Below are positions 55,638-64,000 of a DNA stretch of 64,000 bases, piece by piece; position 1 is the first letter of the stretch, and each line of letters opens with the position of its first letter. This stretch comes from Akkermansia biwaensis (GTDB lineage Bacteria; Verrucomicrobiota; Verrucomicrobiia; Verrucomicrobiales; Akkermansiaceae). Location: NCBI RefSeq assembly GCF_026072915.1, contig NZ_AP025943.1, forward strand, positions 62,001 to 126,000, given 5' to 3'. Below the pieces are notes generated by a model. The model had not been told where the DNA came from. It did not search any database and saw only the letters and a program-made list of their open reading frames with translations. The position numbers and the translations under genes were made by a program.

Positions 55638-58211
55638 ATGTCCGAGCGCAAGAAACCATATCCTTTTGACGTCTTTGAACCCAAATGGCAGCAGATCTGG
55701 GACGAACGGAAGACCTTCAAAACAGGCAACCCCGGGGACGAGGGATTTGACGCTTCCCGGCCCAAGTGCTACGTGCTGGACATGTTCCCCTACCCCAGCG
55801 GCGCGGGCCTCCATGTGGGACATCCGGAAGGATACACCGCCACGGACATTGTGGCGCGCTTCAAGCGCATGAACGGCTTCAACGTGCTTCACCCCATGGG
55901 CTGGGACTCCTTCGGCCTTCCCGCGGAGCAATACGCCATCAAGACCGGGCAGCATCCGGCCATCACCACCTTCCGGAACATTGACAACTTCCGCCGCCAG
56001 CTCAAGATGCTGGGCTTCTCCTATGACTGGGACCGGGAAATCGCCACGACGGACCATGAATACGTGCGCTGGACCCAGTGGATCTTTCTCCGTCTTTACA
56101 ACTCCTACTACAACAGGGAACTGAAAAAGGCGCGCCCCGTCTCCGAACTGGAGGCCCAGGGCCTCACCCGCGAGGAAATCGACCAGCGACGCCTGGCCTA
56201 CGTGGCGGAAGTGGCCGTGAACTGGTCCCCGGACCTGGGCACTGTGCTCGCCAATGAGGAAGTGGAGGAATGGAAAGCCAAGGGCCACCACGTGGAACGC
56301 CGCCCGCTGCGCCAGTGGATGCTGCGCATCACGGACTATGCCGAACGCCTGATTGACGAACTGGAGCCCCTGGACTGGCCGGAATCCATCAAGCTACTCC
56401 AGCGCAACTGGATAGGCAAGTCGGAAGGGGCGGAAGTGGACTTTGAGCTGGGCGGGGAAACCATCACCGTTTACACCACGAGGCCGGACACCCTCTTCGG
56501 CGCCACCTACATGGTCCTTTCCCCGGAACACCCGCTGGTGGACGCCGTCACCACACCGGAACGGAAAGAAGCCGTGGAGCAGTACCGCGCCCAGTGCGCC
56601 TCCAAGAGCGATCTGGAACGCACGGACCTTTCCAAGGAAAAAACGGGCGTCTTCACCGGCGCGCATGCCGTGAACCCGGTCAACGGAGAGCAGATTCCCG
56701 TCTGGATTGCGGACTATGTGCTGATGGGCTACGGAACCGGAGCCATCATGGCCGTTCCCGCCCACGACGAACGCGACTTCGAATTTGCCGGGGTATTCGG
56801 CCTTCCGGTCCTCCAGGTGGTGCAACCGCCCACCGAAGATACCGACTGGCGCGGCTACTGCGGATATGAGGGCACCAGCGTGAACTCCGGCTTCCTGACC
56901 GGGCTGCCCACGCCGGAGGCCAAGGAAAAAATGATCCTGTGGCTGGAAGAGCGCGGAAAGGGACGCCGCAAGGTGAACTACAAGCTGCGCGACTGGCTCT
57001 TCTCCCGCCAGCGCTACTGGGGGGAGCCCTTCCCCATCGTCTGGGAAGACGGCTGCCACCGCGCCATTCCGGAAAACGAACTTCCCCTGCTCCAGCCCGC
57101 TCTGGACGACTTCGCGCCCACGGGAGACCCCCGCGGGCCGCTGGTCAAGGCCACGGAATGGATCGCCTACACGCCCACGGCGCACCGGGAAACCAACACC
57201 ATGCCCCAGTGGGCCGGCTCCTGCTGGTACTACCTGCGTTATCTGGACCCGAAAAACAACGAACGCTTCGTCAGCCGCGAGGCGGAACAATACTGGATGG
57301 GCTCCGCAGGCACGCCCGGCGGCGTGGACCTGTACGTGGGCGGCACGGAACACGCCGTGCTCCACCTGCTCTACGCCCGCTTCTGGCACAAGGTCCTCTT
57401 TGACCTGGGCTACCTCAGCACCAACGAGCCGTTCCAGAAACTCGTCAACCAGGGCCTGATCCTGGGCGAAGACGGGCAGAAAATGTCCAAGTCCCGCGGC
57501 AACGTCGTCAACCCGGACGATATCGTGCGCGAATACGGTGCGGACGCCCTGCGCCTGTATGAAATGTTCATGGGTCCGCTGAAAGACGTAAAACCCTGGG
57601 CCACCAAGGGTGTGGAAGGTATCTCCCGCTTCCTGGCCCGCGTCTGGCGCGTGGCCTTCCAGGAAAACCAGGAAGGGGAATGGGAAATCAATCCCAAGCT
57701 CGTCTCCGGAGCGCCGGAAGCCGCCGTGCTGCCCGTCCGCAAGGAACTGCACAAGACGATCAAAAAAGTGACGGACGACATTGAAAGCATGTCCTTCAAC
57801 ACCGCCATCGCCAAAATGATGGAATGCACCAACGCCATGACCTCCGCGGACGTAGTGGACGTGCAGGACTACGTGGCGTTCCTGACGTTGCTCAACCCGT
57901 TTGCCCCGCATATTACGGAAGAAATCCATGCACGTCTCCAGGCGGCATTCCCCGACGTGCCGGAAACGCAGCTCTGCCAGAAAAACTGGCCCGCCTGCGA
58001 TGAAGCCCTGCTGGTGGAAAACACGGTGCCGATGGTCATCCAGGTCAACGGCAAGCTGCGGGACAAGCTGGAAGTGCCCAGGGACATCTCCCGGGAAGAA
58101 CTGGAAAAGCTTGCCCTGGCATCTTCCAAGGTAAAAGTCTTCCTGGACGGCGTAACGGTACGAAAAGTCATCGTCGTGCCCGGCCGCCTCGTCAATATCG
58201 TAGCCAATTAA
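55638..58211 (+). CDS. leuS: Leucyl-tRNA synthetase
   Basis: 857 aa class I synthetase. [20 protein letters not shown] carries the HIGH-type motif (HVGH), [15 protein letters not shown] the KMSKS loop; [19 protein letters not shown] and [14 protein letters not shown] belong to the CP1 editing domain, followed by the anticodon-binding and C-terminal domains ([13 protein letters not shown]). ATG 55638 is chosen; a TTG upstream at 55599 is not needed. The rpe gene follows after 25 bases and may be cotranscribed. Confidence 0.96.
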   Translation: MSERKKPYPFDVFEPKWQQIWDERKTFKTGNPGDEGFDASRPKCYVLDMFPYPSGAGLHVGHPEGYTATDIVARFKRMNGFNVLHPMGWDSFGLPAEQYAIKTGQHPAITTFRNIDNFRRQLKMLGFSYDWDREIATTDHEYVRWTQWIFLRLYNSYYNRELKKARPVSELEAQGLTREEIDQRRLAYVAEVAVNWSPDLGTVLANEEVEEWKAKGHHVERRPLRQWMLRITDYAERLIDELEPLDWPESIKLLQRNWIGKSEGAEVDFELGGETITVYTTRPDTLFGATYMVLSPEHPLVDAVTTPERKEAVEQYRAQCASKSDLERTDLSKEKTGVFTGAHAVNPVNGEQIPVWIADYVLMGYGTGAIMAVPAHDERDFEFAGVFGLPVLQVVQPPTEDTDWRGYCGYEGTSVNSGFLTGLPTPEAKEKMILWLEERGKGRRKVNYKLRDWLFSRQRYWGEPFPIVWEDGCHRAIPENELPLLQPALDDFAPTGDPRGPLVKATEWIAYTPTAHRETNTMPQWAGSCWYYLRYLDPKNNERFVSREAEQYWMGSAGTPGGVDLYVGGTEHAVLHLLYARFWHKVLFDLGYLSTNEPFQKLVNQGLILGEDGQKMSKSRGNVVNPDDIVREYGADALRLYEMFMGPLKDVKPWATKGVEGISRFLARVWRVAFQENQEGEWEINPKLVSGAPEAAVLPVRKELHKTIKKVTDDIESMSFNTAIAKMMECTNAMTSADVVDVQDYVAFLTLLNPFAPHITEEIHARLQAAFPDVPETQLCQKNWPACDEALLVENTVPMVIQVNGKLRDKLEVPRDISREELEKLALASSKVKVFLDGVTVRKVIVVPGRLVNIVAN

Positions 58212-58236
58212 TCTTACAGGAAAGGATGCCCCGATC

Positions 58237-58890
58237 ATGACCATGATCGCCCCGTCACTGCTGGCCGCCGACTTCTCCAGAATAGGGGAAGAGGCGCGCC
58301 GCGCCTTTGAAGCAGGAGCCGACTGGCTGCACCTGGACATCATGGACGGCCACTTTGTGGACAACATCTCCTTTGGTCCTGAAATCTGCGCCGCCGTCAG
58401 AAAGGCGGTGGGACCGGACCGTTTTCTGGATGCCCACCTGATGATCGAACGGCCGGACCACTACTTTGGCCGTTTTGTCAAAGCGGGCGTCAACCTCATC
58501 TGCTTCCATGTGGAACTGGGGGATGAATACTACATCCGCAACACTCTCAAGCGCATCCGCAGGGCGGGCGTGAAAAACGGGCTGGCCGTCAATCCGGCTA
58601 CTCCCTTTGAAACCCTGCTTCCGTTCCTGGGAGAAATAGACCTGCTGCTGGTCATGTCCGTGGTGCCCGGTTTCGGCGGACAATCCTTCATGCCCTCCGT
58701 CCTGGACAAGGTAGTGAAAGCCGCGGAATGGAGAGCAGACCACCAGGCATCCTTCCTGATTCAGATGGACGGCGGCATTGGCAAAAACAATGCCGACCAG
58801 TGCGCATTGGCGGGAGCGGACGTTCTGGTGGCGGGTTCCTCCACCTTCAAGGCCGCGGACATGGCCCAGGCTATTGCGGAAATGAAATAA
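58237..58890 (+). CDS. rpe: Ribulose-phosphate 3-epimerase
   Basis: 217 aa TIM barrel interconverting ribulose 5-phosphate and xylulose 5-phosphate. IAPSLLAADFSRIGEEARRA, DWLHLDIMDGHFVDNISFGP, DAHLMIERPDHY, VMSVVPGFGGQSFMP and DGGIGKNNADQCALAGADVL, VAGSSTF are the standard motifs. A ribosome-binding site AGGAAAGGA lies ten bases before ATG 58237. Downstream of leuS. Confidence 0.95.
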   Translation: MTMIAPSLLAADFSRIGEEARRAFEAGADWLHLDIMDGHFVDNISFGPEICAAVRKAVGPDRFLDAHLMIERPDHYFGRFVKAGVNLICFHVELGDEYYIRNTLKRIRRAGVKNGLAVNPATPFETLLPFLGEIDLLLVMSVVPGFGGQSFMPSVLDKVVKAAEWRADHQASFLIQMDGGIGKNNADQCALAGADVLVAGSSTFKAADMAQAIAEMK

Positions 58891-58964
58891 CTGCCGGAGA
58901 ACCCGACATTTTCTCTCTTTTTTCCCCTCATTTCCCGTTTCTTTCCTTTCCTGCCGGGTACACA

Positions 58965-58999
58965 ACAAAAAACCGGCATCCCTCCACGAGGAATGCCGG
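58965..58999 (-). terminator. Terminator of the PEP-CTERM gene
   Basis: Minus strand: CCGGCATTCC and GGATGCCGG form a stem followed by TTTTTTGTTG, about 30 bases past the stop at 59028. Confidence 0.8.
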
Positions 59000-59027
59000 A
59001 CTTGGTAAGACAATTGCGGAATGGCTG

Positions 59028-59714
59028 TCAGGCCCTGCGTCTGCGCATCAGCAGAGCTGCCAGCCCCAGAATTCCCAGGGAAGCGGTTGCGGGTTCCGGA
59101 ATGGGCGCCACGGTCACTTCCGCCTTAAAGGACGGTGCCCAGTCTCCCGACTGGATGCTGGTAAACCCTGCGTTCGTATAAACATCTCCAATGGCCACTC
59201 CGTCGGCTTCCTTTCCAATCCTCAGCCGGGCAGTGACAAAATTCACGCCATCCCAGGCGGTGTCGTCCGTAATCTGTACTGTGGTGAAAGCCACGTAATA
59301 AGTCACTCCGCTATTGAGCTCCAGATTATTAAAAGAGGCACTCTGCCATGAGGCGGAGCCATCCGCCGCGCCCTCCCCTGCCATGTCGATCGTCGTAGTG
59401 GACTGGCCTACAAACGTAGTGCCGTTCTTCGTGGTGGCGGAGGAAAAAATCGTAACGTACAAGCCGTTATTGGCATCCGCCCTGTTGGTGGCCTTGGCGA
59501 TATCCAGGGACTGGAGGTACACCGTTGAATTCTGGGCAATGCCGGACCCGGAGGAAACAAGCATATGGTCCAGATCAAAGGAAAAACCGTAATAGGCGCC
59601 ATATCCCCCGGAAGTCAGGGTGGAAGGATCATCCTTGGTCGTCGTGCTCAGAATGGTGGCGGCCTGTGCCGTTGCCAGGGACGCCAGTATGCCGAGAATG
59701 CATAAACATTTCAT
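59028..59714 (-). CDS. PEP-CTERM surface/exported protein
   Basis: 228 aa. A signal peptide (MKCLCILGILASLATAQA) and a C-terminal PEP-CTERM sorting tag, PIPEPATASLGILGLAALLM then RRRRA: the Pro-Glu-Pro motif, a membrane helix and an Arg cluster. Such proteins are handled by exosortase. The body (residues about 20-200) is beta-rich, Ser/Thr/Asn-rich (STVYLQSLDIAKATNRADAN, SWQSASFNNLELNSGVTYYV), as in PEP-CTERM proteins of Verrucomicrobiota; no enzyme motif is seen. Two overlapping palindromes lie 55-92 bases upstream of its start codon. Confidence 0.85.
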   Translation of the reverse strand: MKCLCILGILASLATAQAATILSTTTKDDPSTLTSGGYGAYYGFSFDLDHMLVSSGSGIAQNSTVYLQSLDIAKATNRADANNGLYVTIFSSATTKNGTTFVGQSTTTIDMAGEGAADGSASWQSASFNNLELNSGVTYYVAFTTVQITDDTAWDGVNFVTARLRIGKEADGVAIGDVYTNAGFTSIQSGDWAPSFKAEVTVAPIPEPATASLGILGLAALLMRRRRA

Positions 59715-59768
59715 AACCTTTATCTATAGGGGGTTAAATACGGAAAAATACCGCAACAAAAAGAAAAT

Positions 59769-59806
59769 AACGGATTCCTAATCCGTTAACAACGTGAATT
59801 GTTAAC
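59769..59806. promoter_or_regulatory. Overlapping palindromes upstream of the PEP-CTERM gene
   Basis: AACGGATT-CCT-AATCCGTT (59769-59787) overlaps GTTAACAA-CGTGAA-TTGTTAAC (59785-59806). The first resembles a terminator or operator half, the second an operator-like site. They lie between the PEP-CTERM and psd genes, both on the minus strand. Confidence 0.45.
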
Positions 59807-59989
59807 GATGAATGCCTTGTTTTTTATAAAACATTGAAAATGATCACTCTAATTTGGGTCTGGTCTTTTTTAACCATCTCTCTTTGTCTATGATCTTCTT
59901 GAAGTTACACGGGCTGCAAACGGTAAAGTAAATATGCGGATTAGGAATCCGGGAATGCCGTTTCACTCCCTTTCTCATGATATCTGCCA

Positions 59990-60892
59990 TTAAACAGACT
60001 TACCCATCATATCGCCCTGACGAGCAAACATCTCCATACCTTCTCCCGTTTTTTCCAGCAGATCGGAAGCCAGCCTGATTCTCCCCGGTTCAAAAAAGCA
60101 CATCACCGTGGAGCCGCCGAACGCAAAATATCCCTTTTCCGCCCCCCTGGCGGCAAACTCTTCCGGAACATAAGTCTCTTCAATAAGTCCCACCCCGGTG
60201 GCGCCCACTTCCAGCATGGCCACCTGGCCCCAGGATTCCGACTGGACGAGCGTCAGATTCCGCTTATTCGTCCACAACCATGACAGGCTCCGGCTCAGGC
60301 AATACGGAGACACGCTGGCCAGAGGGCCGCCCATTCTCCTCCACCTGCCGGGAATTCCGGAAACGGGAAAATGGAAGCGGTGATAATCCGTAGGGCACAG
60401 GCGGGAAAGAACAACGGCGCCTTCCGCATACCGCTCCGCCAGGGAGGCATCCCCAAGCAGCGCGGGAAGATCGAAACGCTGGCCTTTCACAAAAACGCCG
60501 CTGATGCGGTCTGCCCGCTCCCAGCCCATGTGGCGGGCGTCCGCCGGGAAAACAGCCGTCTCCTCCCCTCCGGACAACGGACGCGCCCCGGCTTTCAGGC
60601 GACGGTAGAAAAAATCGTTGAAATGTTTAAACTCTCCCAGCCCTTTGAGGGACTCCTCCATGTTGATGCCGTACTCCTCCACAAAGGCGGGAATGCCTTT
60701 GGCGCTGGAAGGCCGGTTCTTCCACCACCCCATCAAGGCGGAAAACATGCCGCGCTTGACCAGAGCATGCAGGGCAAGCCTCCCGGAAGCGGTGCCGTAA
60801 ATCCACTGGAGGTACTTCTCCCCCAGCACCTGTTCCTGCTCCACTCGGCCCGTATAACGGTTATAATAGCTTATGCCCTCCATGAAAGGCAT
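59990..60892 (-). CDS. psd: Phosphatidylserine decarboxylase
   Basis: 300 aa. Makes phosphatidylethanolamine at the inner membrane using a pyruvoyl group. FKHFNDFFYRRLKAGARPL, DARHMGWERADRISGVFVKG, LCPTDYHRFHFPVSG with the catalytic His, and YFAFGGSTVMCFFEPGRI, where cleavage at Gly-Ser in GGST would create the pyruvoyl alpha chain (LGST in many orthologues). ATG 60883 (MEGISYYN) is an alternative start. The Sel1-repeat gene lies 53 bases upstream in the same orientation. Confidence 0.93.
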   Translation of the reverse strand: MPFMEGISYYNRYTGRVEQEQVLGEKYLQWIYGTASGRLALHALVKRGMFSALMGWWKNRPSSAKGIPAFVEEYGINMEESLKGLGEFKHFNDFFYRRLKAGARPLSGGEETAVFPADARHMGWERADRISGVFVKGQRFDLPALLGDASLAERYAEGAVVLSRLCPTDYHRFHFPVSGIPGRWRRMGGPLASVSPYCLSRSLSWLWTNKRNLTLVQSESWGQVAMLEVGATGVGLIEETYVPEEFAARGAEKGYFAFGGSTVMCFFEPGRIRLASDLLEKTGEGMEMFARQGDMMGKSV

Positions 60893-60945
60893 AGAGTGTC
60901 GTTCCCTGCCCTTTTTGTCCAGTCGAAAGACAGCCTCCTGACGGA

Positions 60946-61608
60946 CTAGGAACCCTTCAGCCGTTCCAAGGCATCCTCGGCGCCGAATGACAGACTGCCT
61001 GCCGCACGTTCATACCATTCCCGTGCAAGGTTCAAGTCCTGCGGTACTCCGTTACCGTGTTCATAACAGGCGCCCAGCAGGTACTGGGCATCTGCCTCGT
61101 CCCCTTCCTCCGCCGCTTTTCTCAGCCAATGCATGAATAAAGCGTCATTCTTCTCCACCAGCCCCCATTCCCGGTATTCCAGAGCCAGCGCAAACATGGC
61201 CTCCGGCTCCTCCTGTTCCGCGGCGCGCTGAAGCCAGAGCAGAGCCTTGGCGTCATCTTTCTGCACAGCCAACCCTTCTCTGAAACACTCGTACAGGCAA
61301 AAGGCGGCGTCCCTGTCTCCGGCATTGGCCTCCCGATTCAATCCGGGAAGCGCCTTGTGAAACCACTCATCCGCCAATACGGCATCCCTGGAAACGCCAT
61401 TTCCCTTCTGGTACATGCGTCCCGCCTGAAACTGGGAATACGCATCGCCCGACTCAGCCTTCCGGATAATGCTCCCCCATAACTCCTTCAACGATCTGTC
61501 CACCTTCCTGAGCTGCCACTTGGAATACAGCCACAGCGCTCCCCCTGCCAGAAGTACCAGAAAGAGGGGACTCCACTCCAAAAGATCTTTCAACCAATCC
61601 TTTTGCAT
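60946..61608 (-). CDS. Membrane-anchored Sel1-repeat protein
   Basis: 220 aa. One N-terminal membrane helix (SPLFLVLLAGGALWLYSKW) followed by Sel1-like/TPR repeats of about 36 residues: SGDAYSQFQAGRMYQKGNGV, AGDRDAAFCLYECFREGLAV, EEPEAMFALALEYREWGLVE, GDEADAQYLLGACYEHGNGV. These superhelices bind partner proteins. It lies upstream of psd in the same orientation, and the CRISPR array follows its start on the right after about 80 bases. The partner is unknown. Confidence 0.85.
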   Translation of the reverse strand: MQKDWLKDLLEWSPLFLVLLAGGALWLYSKWQLRKVDRSLKELWGSIIRKAESGDAYSQFQAGRMYQKGNGVSRDAVLADEWFHKALPGLNREANAGDRDAAFCLYECFREGLAVQKDDAKALLWLQRAAEQEEPEAMFALALEYREWGLVEKNDALFMHWLRKAAEEGDEADAQYLLGACYEHGNGVPQDLNLAREWYERAAGSLSFGAEDALERLKGS

Positions 61609-61686
61609 ACCGTACTCATATCACTCTTTTCCCTCCTTCCTGTCCATCACAAACTGCAAGTATGCAACATATAACAGCGTCCCCGC

Positions 61687-62236
61687 GTTGCAATCCACAC
61701 ACTCGTGAGGGTGCGACGAATCCCTCATTGACGCACGTACCGAATACGTGACGGTTTCAATCCACGCACCCGTGAGGGTGCGACTCATTTTTGACTCTTA
61801 GTTCCCCCTATCTAGAAGTTTCAATCCACGCACCCGTGAGGGTGCGACCGTGGCAGACCCCAGGAAGCGCCAGGCATCCCTCGTTTCAATCCACGCACCC
61901 GTGAGGGTGCGACGTCGTAGGGCAACAATGCGCGGGTGGTCTTAACGTTTCAATCCACGCACCCGTGAGGGTGCGACCGGCAGAGAGTGATTGTGGACCG
62001 CTCATGCCTGGTTTCAATCCACGCACCCGTGAGGGTGCGACACAATTTTTGGGTGTCTCTAATTGACGCCCGGAGTTTCAATCCACGCACCCGTGAGGGT
62101 GCGACCACCTGGCCCCGGAGATATGGATGACCTGGACCGGGTTTCAATCCACGCACCCGTGAGGGTGCGACAGATCGTGGAGGACAAAATCAACGACCTG
62201 AAGAAGTTTCAATCCACGCACCCGTGAGGGTGCGAC
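61687..62236 (-). CRISPR. CRISPR array, 9 repeats and 8 spacers, type I-C-like repeat
   Basis: The 31-base repeat begins GTTTCAATCCACGCACCCGT and ends GAGGGTGCGAC, with an internal GCACCC/GGGTGC hairpin. Repeats start at 61687, 61754, 61818, 61883, 61947, 62011, 62075, 62141 and 62206; spacers are 33-36 bases. The first repeat has three changes (GTTGCAATCCACACACTCG), the mark of the leader-distal end, so transcription is leftward (transcript repeat ending GGATTGAAAC, as in type I-C) and the leader lies beyond 62236. No cas gene is present within 2 kb on either side. Confidence 0.95.
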
Positions 62237-62700
62237 GGCCTGAAGCGCAGGGATTGAAAGTCAGAGGTCCCAATGGCGTTTTGCGCCAACCTGTTCAATC
62301 ATCCTGCGCCTTGCAGGTCGTAATGATGAGTGGTTCGTTTGTCAATCTTCGAGCCTCAATGACTTACAGAGTGCGCCAGTTTCCCGGCGATTTTCTGTGA
62401 GCTTGGGGTTGGCGCAAGGGGGCCGCAGCAGAAAGGACATGCACGAATTGTTTCATGTTCCTGCCATGACCGCTTTGTGCACAGTCAGGTGGTATGCCGA
62501 CATGCTAGCCATTCCCTGGGGGAACGTCCAGAAGCTTCTTCGAACACCACCGTCATTCCCGGCTTGTCTTTCATCCGTATTCCCGGTTCATTTTTCCAGG
62601 ACAGTCCCGGCATTTGTCCACAGAGTTTTCAAGGGTGAGTTCCGCTTTTTTTCCGGCCTCCATTTTTCATTCCCGCCCATTTGTTAGTTTCTTTTCCGCC
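62237..62700. other. CRISPR leader side and intergenic region
   Basis: The leader expected for leftward transcription should fall in about 62237-62400. A hairpin TGGCG-TTTTG-CGCCA is seen near 62275-62289. An open frame at 62397-62687 has no family resemblance and is not called. Confidence 0.45.
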
Positions 62701-62707
62701 AACATGA

Positions 62708-62734
62708 AACGGGGCCGCCCTCAAGGGCGGCCCC
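62708..62734 (-). terminator. Terminator of the acetolactate synthase gene
   Basis: Perfect GGGGCCGCCC/GGGCGGCCCC stem with a four-base loop, then GTTTCATG on the minus strand, 37 bases past the stop. Confidence 0.8.
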
Positions 62735-62770
62735 GTCTTGAATGATGGTGAACGGGAAATGTTTTTCGCC

Positions 62771-64000
62771 CTACAGGGCGGTCGGGATTTCCTTGCCGAG
62801 TTCGGACGCTTTTTTGGCAGTACCGTCGCCGGCGATGCGTTCCAGGATCACGTCCTTGTAACTCATGCCGCCCAGAATCATCGGCAGAACATGCACGTCA
62901 TGGGGAACCATCACGTCCAGAACGTATGCCTCCGGGGATTCAATCATGCGGGTGATTGCTGCGGGAAGTTCCTCAATGCGGAGCACACGCTCGCATTTGA
63001 CGCCGAACCCGGCGCAGATGAGCGGATAATTCGGGTAGATGATATCTTCCGTCTTGTGGGTGGGGTCGTAGTCGTCGTGCGGGTCCGCCAGGAAGGTCTG
63101 CGCGCGGTTGGAGTCGTACTTCAGGTCTTCCCACTGTACTACCATGCCCAGATGCTGGTTGTTCAGGATGATGCATTTGACGGGCATACGCTCCACGTGG
63201 ATGGTCGCCAGCTCCTGAATGTTCATGAGCATGGAGCCATCTCCGTCTATGTTGACGACCAGCTTGTCCGGATAGGCTAGGCAGGCGCCCATGGCGGCGG
63301 GGAGGCCGTAACCCATGGTGCCCAGGCCGCCGGACGTGGCCAGGCGGCGGGGCTTGTCAAATTTGAAGAACTGGGCGGCGAACATCTGGTGCTGGCCCAC
63401 GCCGGTGCAGATGATGGGGTCCTTGTCCGCCGTCTGGCGGTAGAGTTCCTCAATCACGGACTGCGGAGCGATGTAGCCCTTGCGGTCTTCATAGGAGAAG
63501 GGGTACTGTTCCTTCCAGCCTTCGATCGTCTTGAACCATTCCGGCGTACGGGTGAAGCCGGAGGATTTGCGTTCCCACCCCTTCCCTGCCAGGGCCGCGT
63601 TGAGAACGCCGAGGGCGTCCTTCACATTGGCGCGGATGGGATGGGCGACTTTTTTGTTTTTGTTGATCTCGCACGCGTCAATGTCAATGTGGACGATAGT
63701 GGAGTCCGGACAGAACATGCTGACGGCTCCCGTCACACGGTCGTCAAAGCGTGCGGCCAGGGCGATGACCAGGTCCGCTTCATTCACGGCATTGTTGGCA
63801 AACACGGCTCCGTGCATGCCCAGCCAGCGGAGGGAGAGCGGGTGAGTTTCCGGCATGGCCCCGATGCCCATCAGGGTAGTTGCCACGGGAATCTGGGTGC
63901 GTTCCGCGAATTCCAGCAGGTCCGCGGAGGCTTCCGCGGTGATGATGCCGCCGCCGGCATAGATGACGGGACGGCTGGCGTTTTCAATGAGGGGGATGAG
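62771..64000 (-). CDS. ilvB: Acetolactate synthase large subunit, C-terminal part
   Basis: Thiamine-diphosphate enzyme, first common step of branched-chain amino acid synthesis; the frame runs off the right edge, so 410 C-terminal residues are seen and the N-terminal domain is missing. LGMHGAVFANNAVNEADLVI, GARFDDRVTG-like AARFDDRVTGAVSMF, HIDIDACEINKNK, GVGQHQMFAAQFFKF, TSGGLGTMGYGLPAAMGA and NIDGDGSMLMNIQELAT (ThDP-Mg motif) through NNQHLGMVVQWEDLKY are all as in IlvB/AHAS. The regulatory subunit gene (ilvN) is not seen at this 3' end. Confidence 0.94.
   Translation of the reverse strand, partial: LIPLIENASRPVIYAGGGIITAEASADLLEFAERTQIPVATTLMGIGAMPETHPLSLRWLGMHGAVFANNAVNEADLVIALAARFDDRVTGAVSMFCPDSTIVHIDIDACEINKNKKVAHPIRANVKDALGVLNAALAGKGWERKSSGFTRTPEWFKTIEGWKEQYPFSYEDRKGYIAPQSVIEELYRQTADKDPIICTGVGQHQMFAAQFFKFDKPRRLATSGGLGTMGYGLPAAMGACLAYPDKLVVNIDGDGSMLMNIQELATIHVERMPVKCIILNNQHLGMVVQWEDLKYDSNRAQTFLADPHDDYDPTHKTEDIIYPNYPLICAGFGVKCERVLRIEELPAAITRMIESPEAYVLDVMVPHDVHVLPMILGGMSYKDVILERIAGDGTAKKASELGKEIPTAL

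Noticed and set aside
56394-58367. Open frame of 657 codons on the minus strand
   Set aside because: Antisense to leuS and rpe, both unmistakable.
61687-62236. CRISPR spacers matching the transposon or other parts of the window
   Set aside because: No spacer match was noticed by eye; a proper search against phages and the full genome was not possible.
62397-62687. 96-codon frame between the CRISPR array and ilvB
   Set aside because: No family resemblance, no start signal, composition like random translation; not a cas gene.

Overview
The window reads as a chromosomal segment of Akkermansia muciniphila or a very close relative (Verrucomicrobiota). Signs are a dense set of secreted mucin-glycan enzymes (GH35, GH20, three GH2, a sulfatase), several carrying discoidin-type C-termini; a PEP-CTERM protein; a large autotransporter; and a cobamide-salvage operon containing CbiR, an enzyme family described from A. 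muciniphila. Host genes are GC-rich; two stretches (about 8.1-12.4 kb and 25.5-28 kb) are visibly AT-richer and accessory in character.

Layout. 1-7.9 kb: end of an outer-membrane barrel gene, GH35 beta-galactosidase, an oligopeptide-binding-like protein, and a BtuB-like TonB receptor behind a cobalamin riboswitch. 8,144-12,362: a 4.2-kb IS1595-family transposon with 24-bp terminal inverted repeats and an exact 8-bp target duplication. It carries five passenger genes: a small membrane protein, a caspase/legumain-like protease, a 97-aa partner, a helix-turn-helix regulator, and an outer-membrane protein homologous to the one at the left edge. 12.6-20.0 kb: a tightly overlapping operon (P-loop kinase, CobD-CobQ fusion, CbiB, CobT, CobS, CbiR, CobU) for cobamide salvage and remodelling, with no corrin-ring genes in it. 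20.0-25.3 kb: an acyltransferase whose reading frame runs through a 17-base G tract (probable phase variation), then a second cobalamin riboswitch ahead of a 1325-aa autotransporter. 25.4-28 kb: tRNA-Leu(CAA), a lone phage-tail-fibre-like gene and a degenerate region.

28-36 kb: GntR-type regulator, PPi-type phosphofructokinase, a membrane protein, and a hydrolase / monooxygenase / amidohydrolase group. 36-48 kb: secreted glycosidases (GH20, GH2 x3) with RarA among them. 48-54 kb: tyrosine recombinase, polyamine genes speA and nspC, a lipoprotein. 54-64 kb: sulfatase, leuS, rpe, PEP-CTERM protein, psd, a Sel1-repeat protein, a 9-repeat type I-C-like CRISPR array without cas genes nearby, and the 3' part of the acetolactate synthase gene.

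Main story. The btuB-like receptor, the salvage/remodelling operon and the riboswitch-led autotransporter form a vitamin B12 acquisition region, and the passenger-bearing transposon has inserted exactly between the divergent receptor and operon. The transposon cargo, especially the caspase-like protease pair, is the best candidate for an undescribed system.
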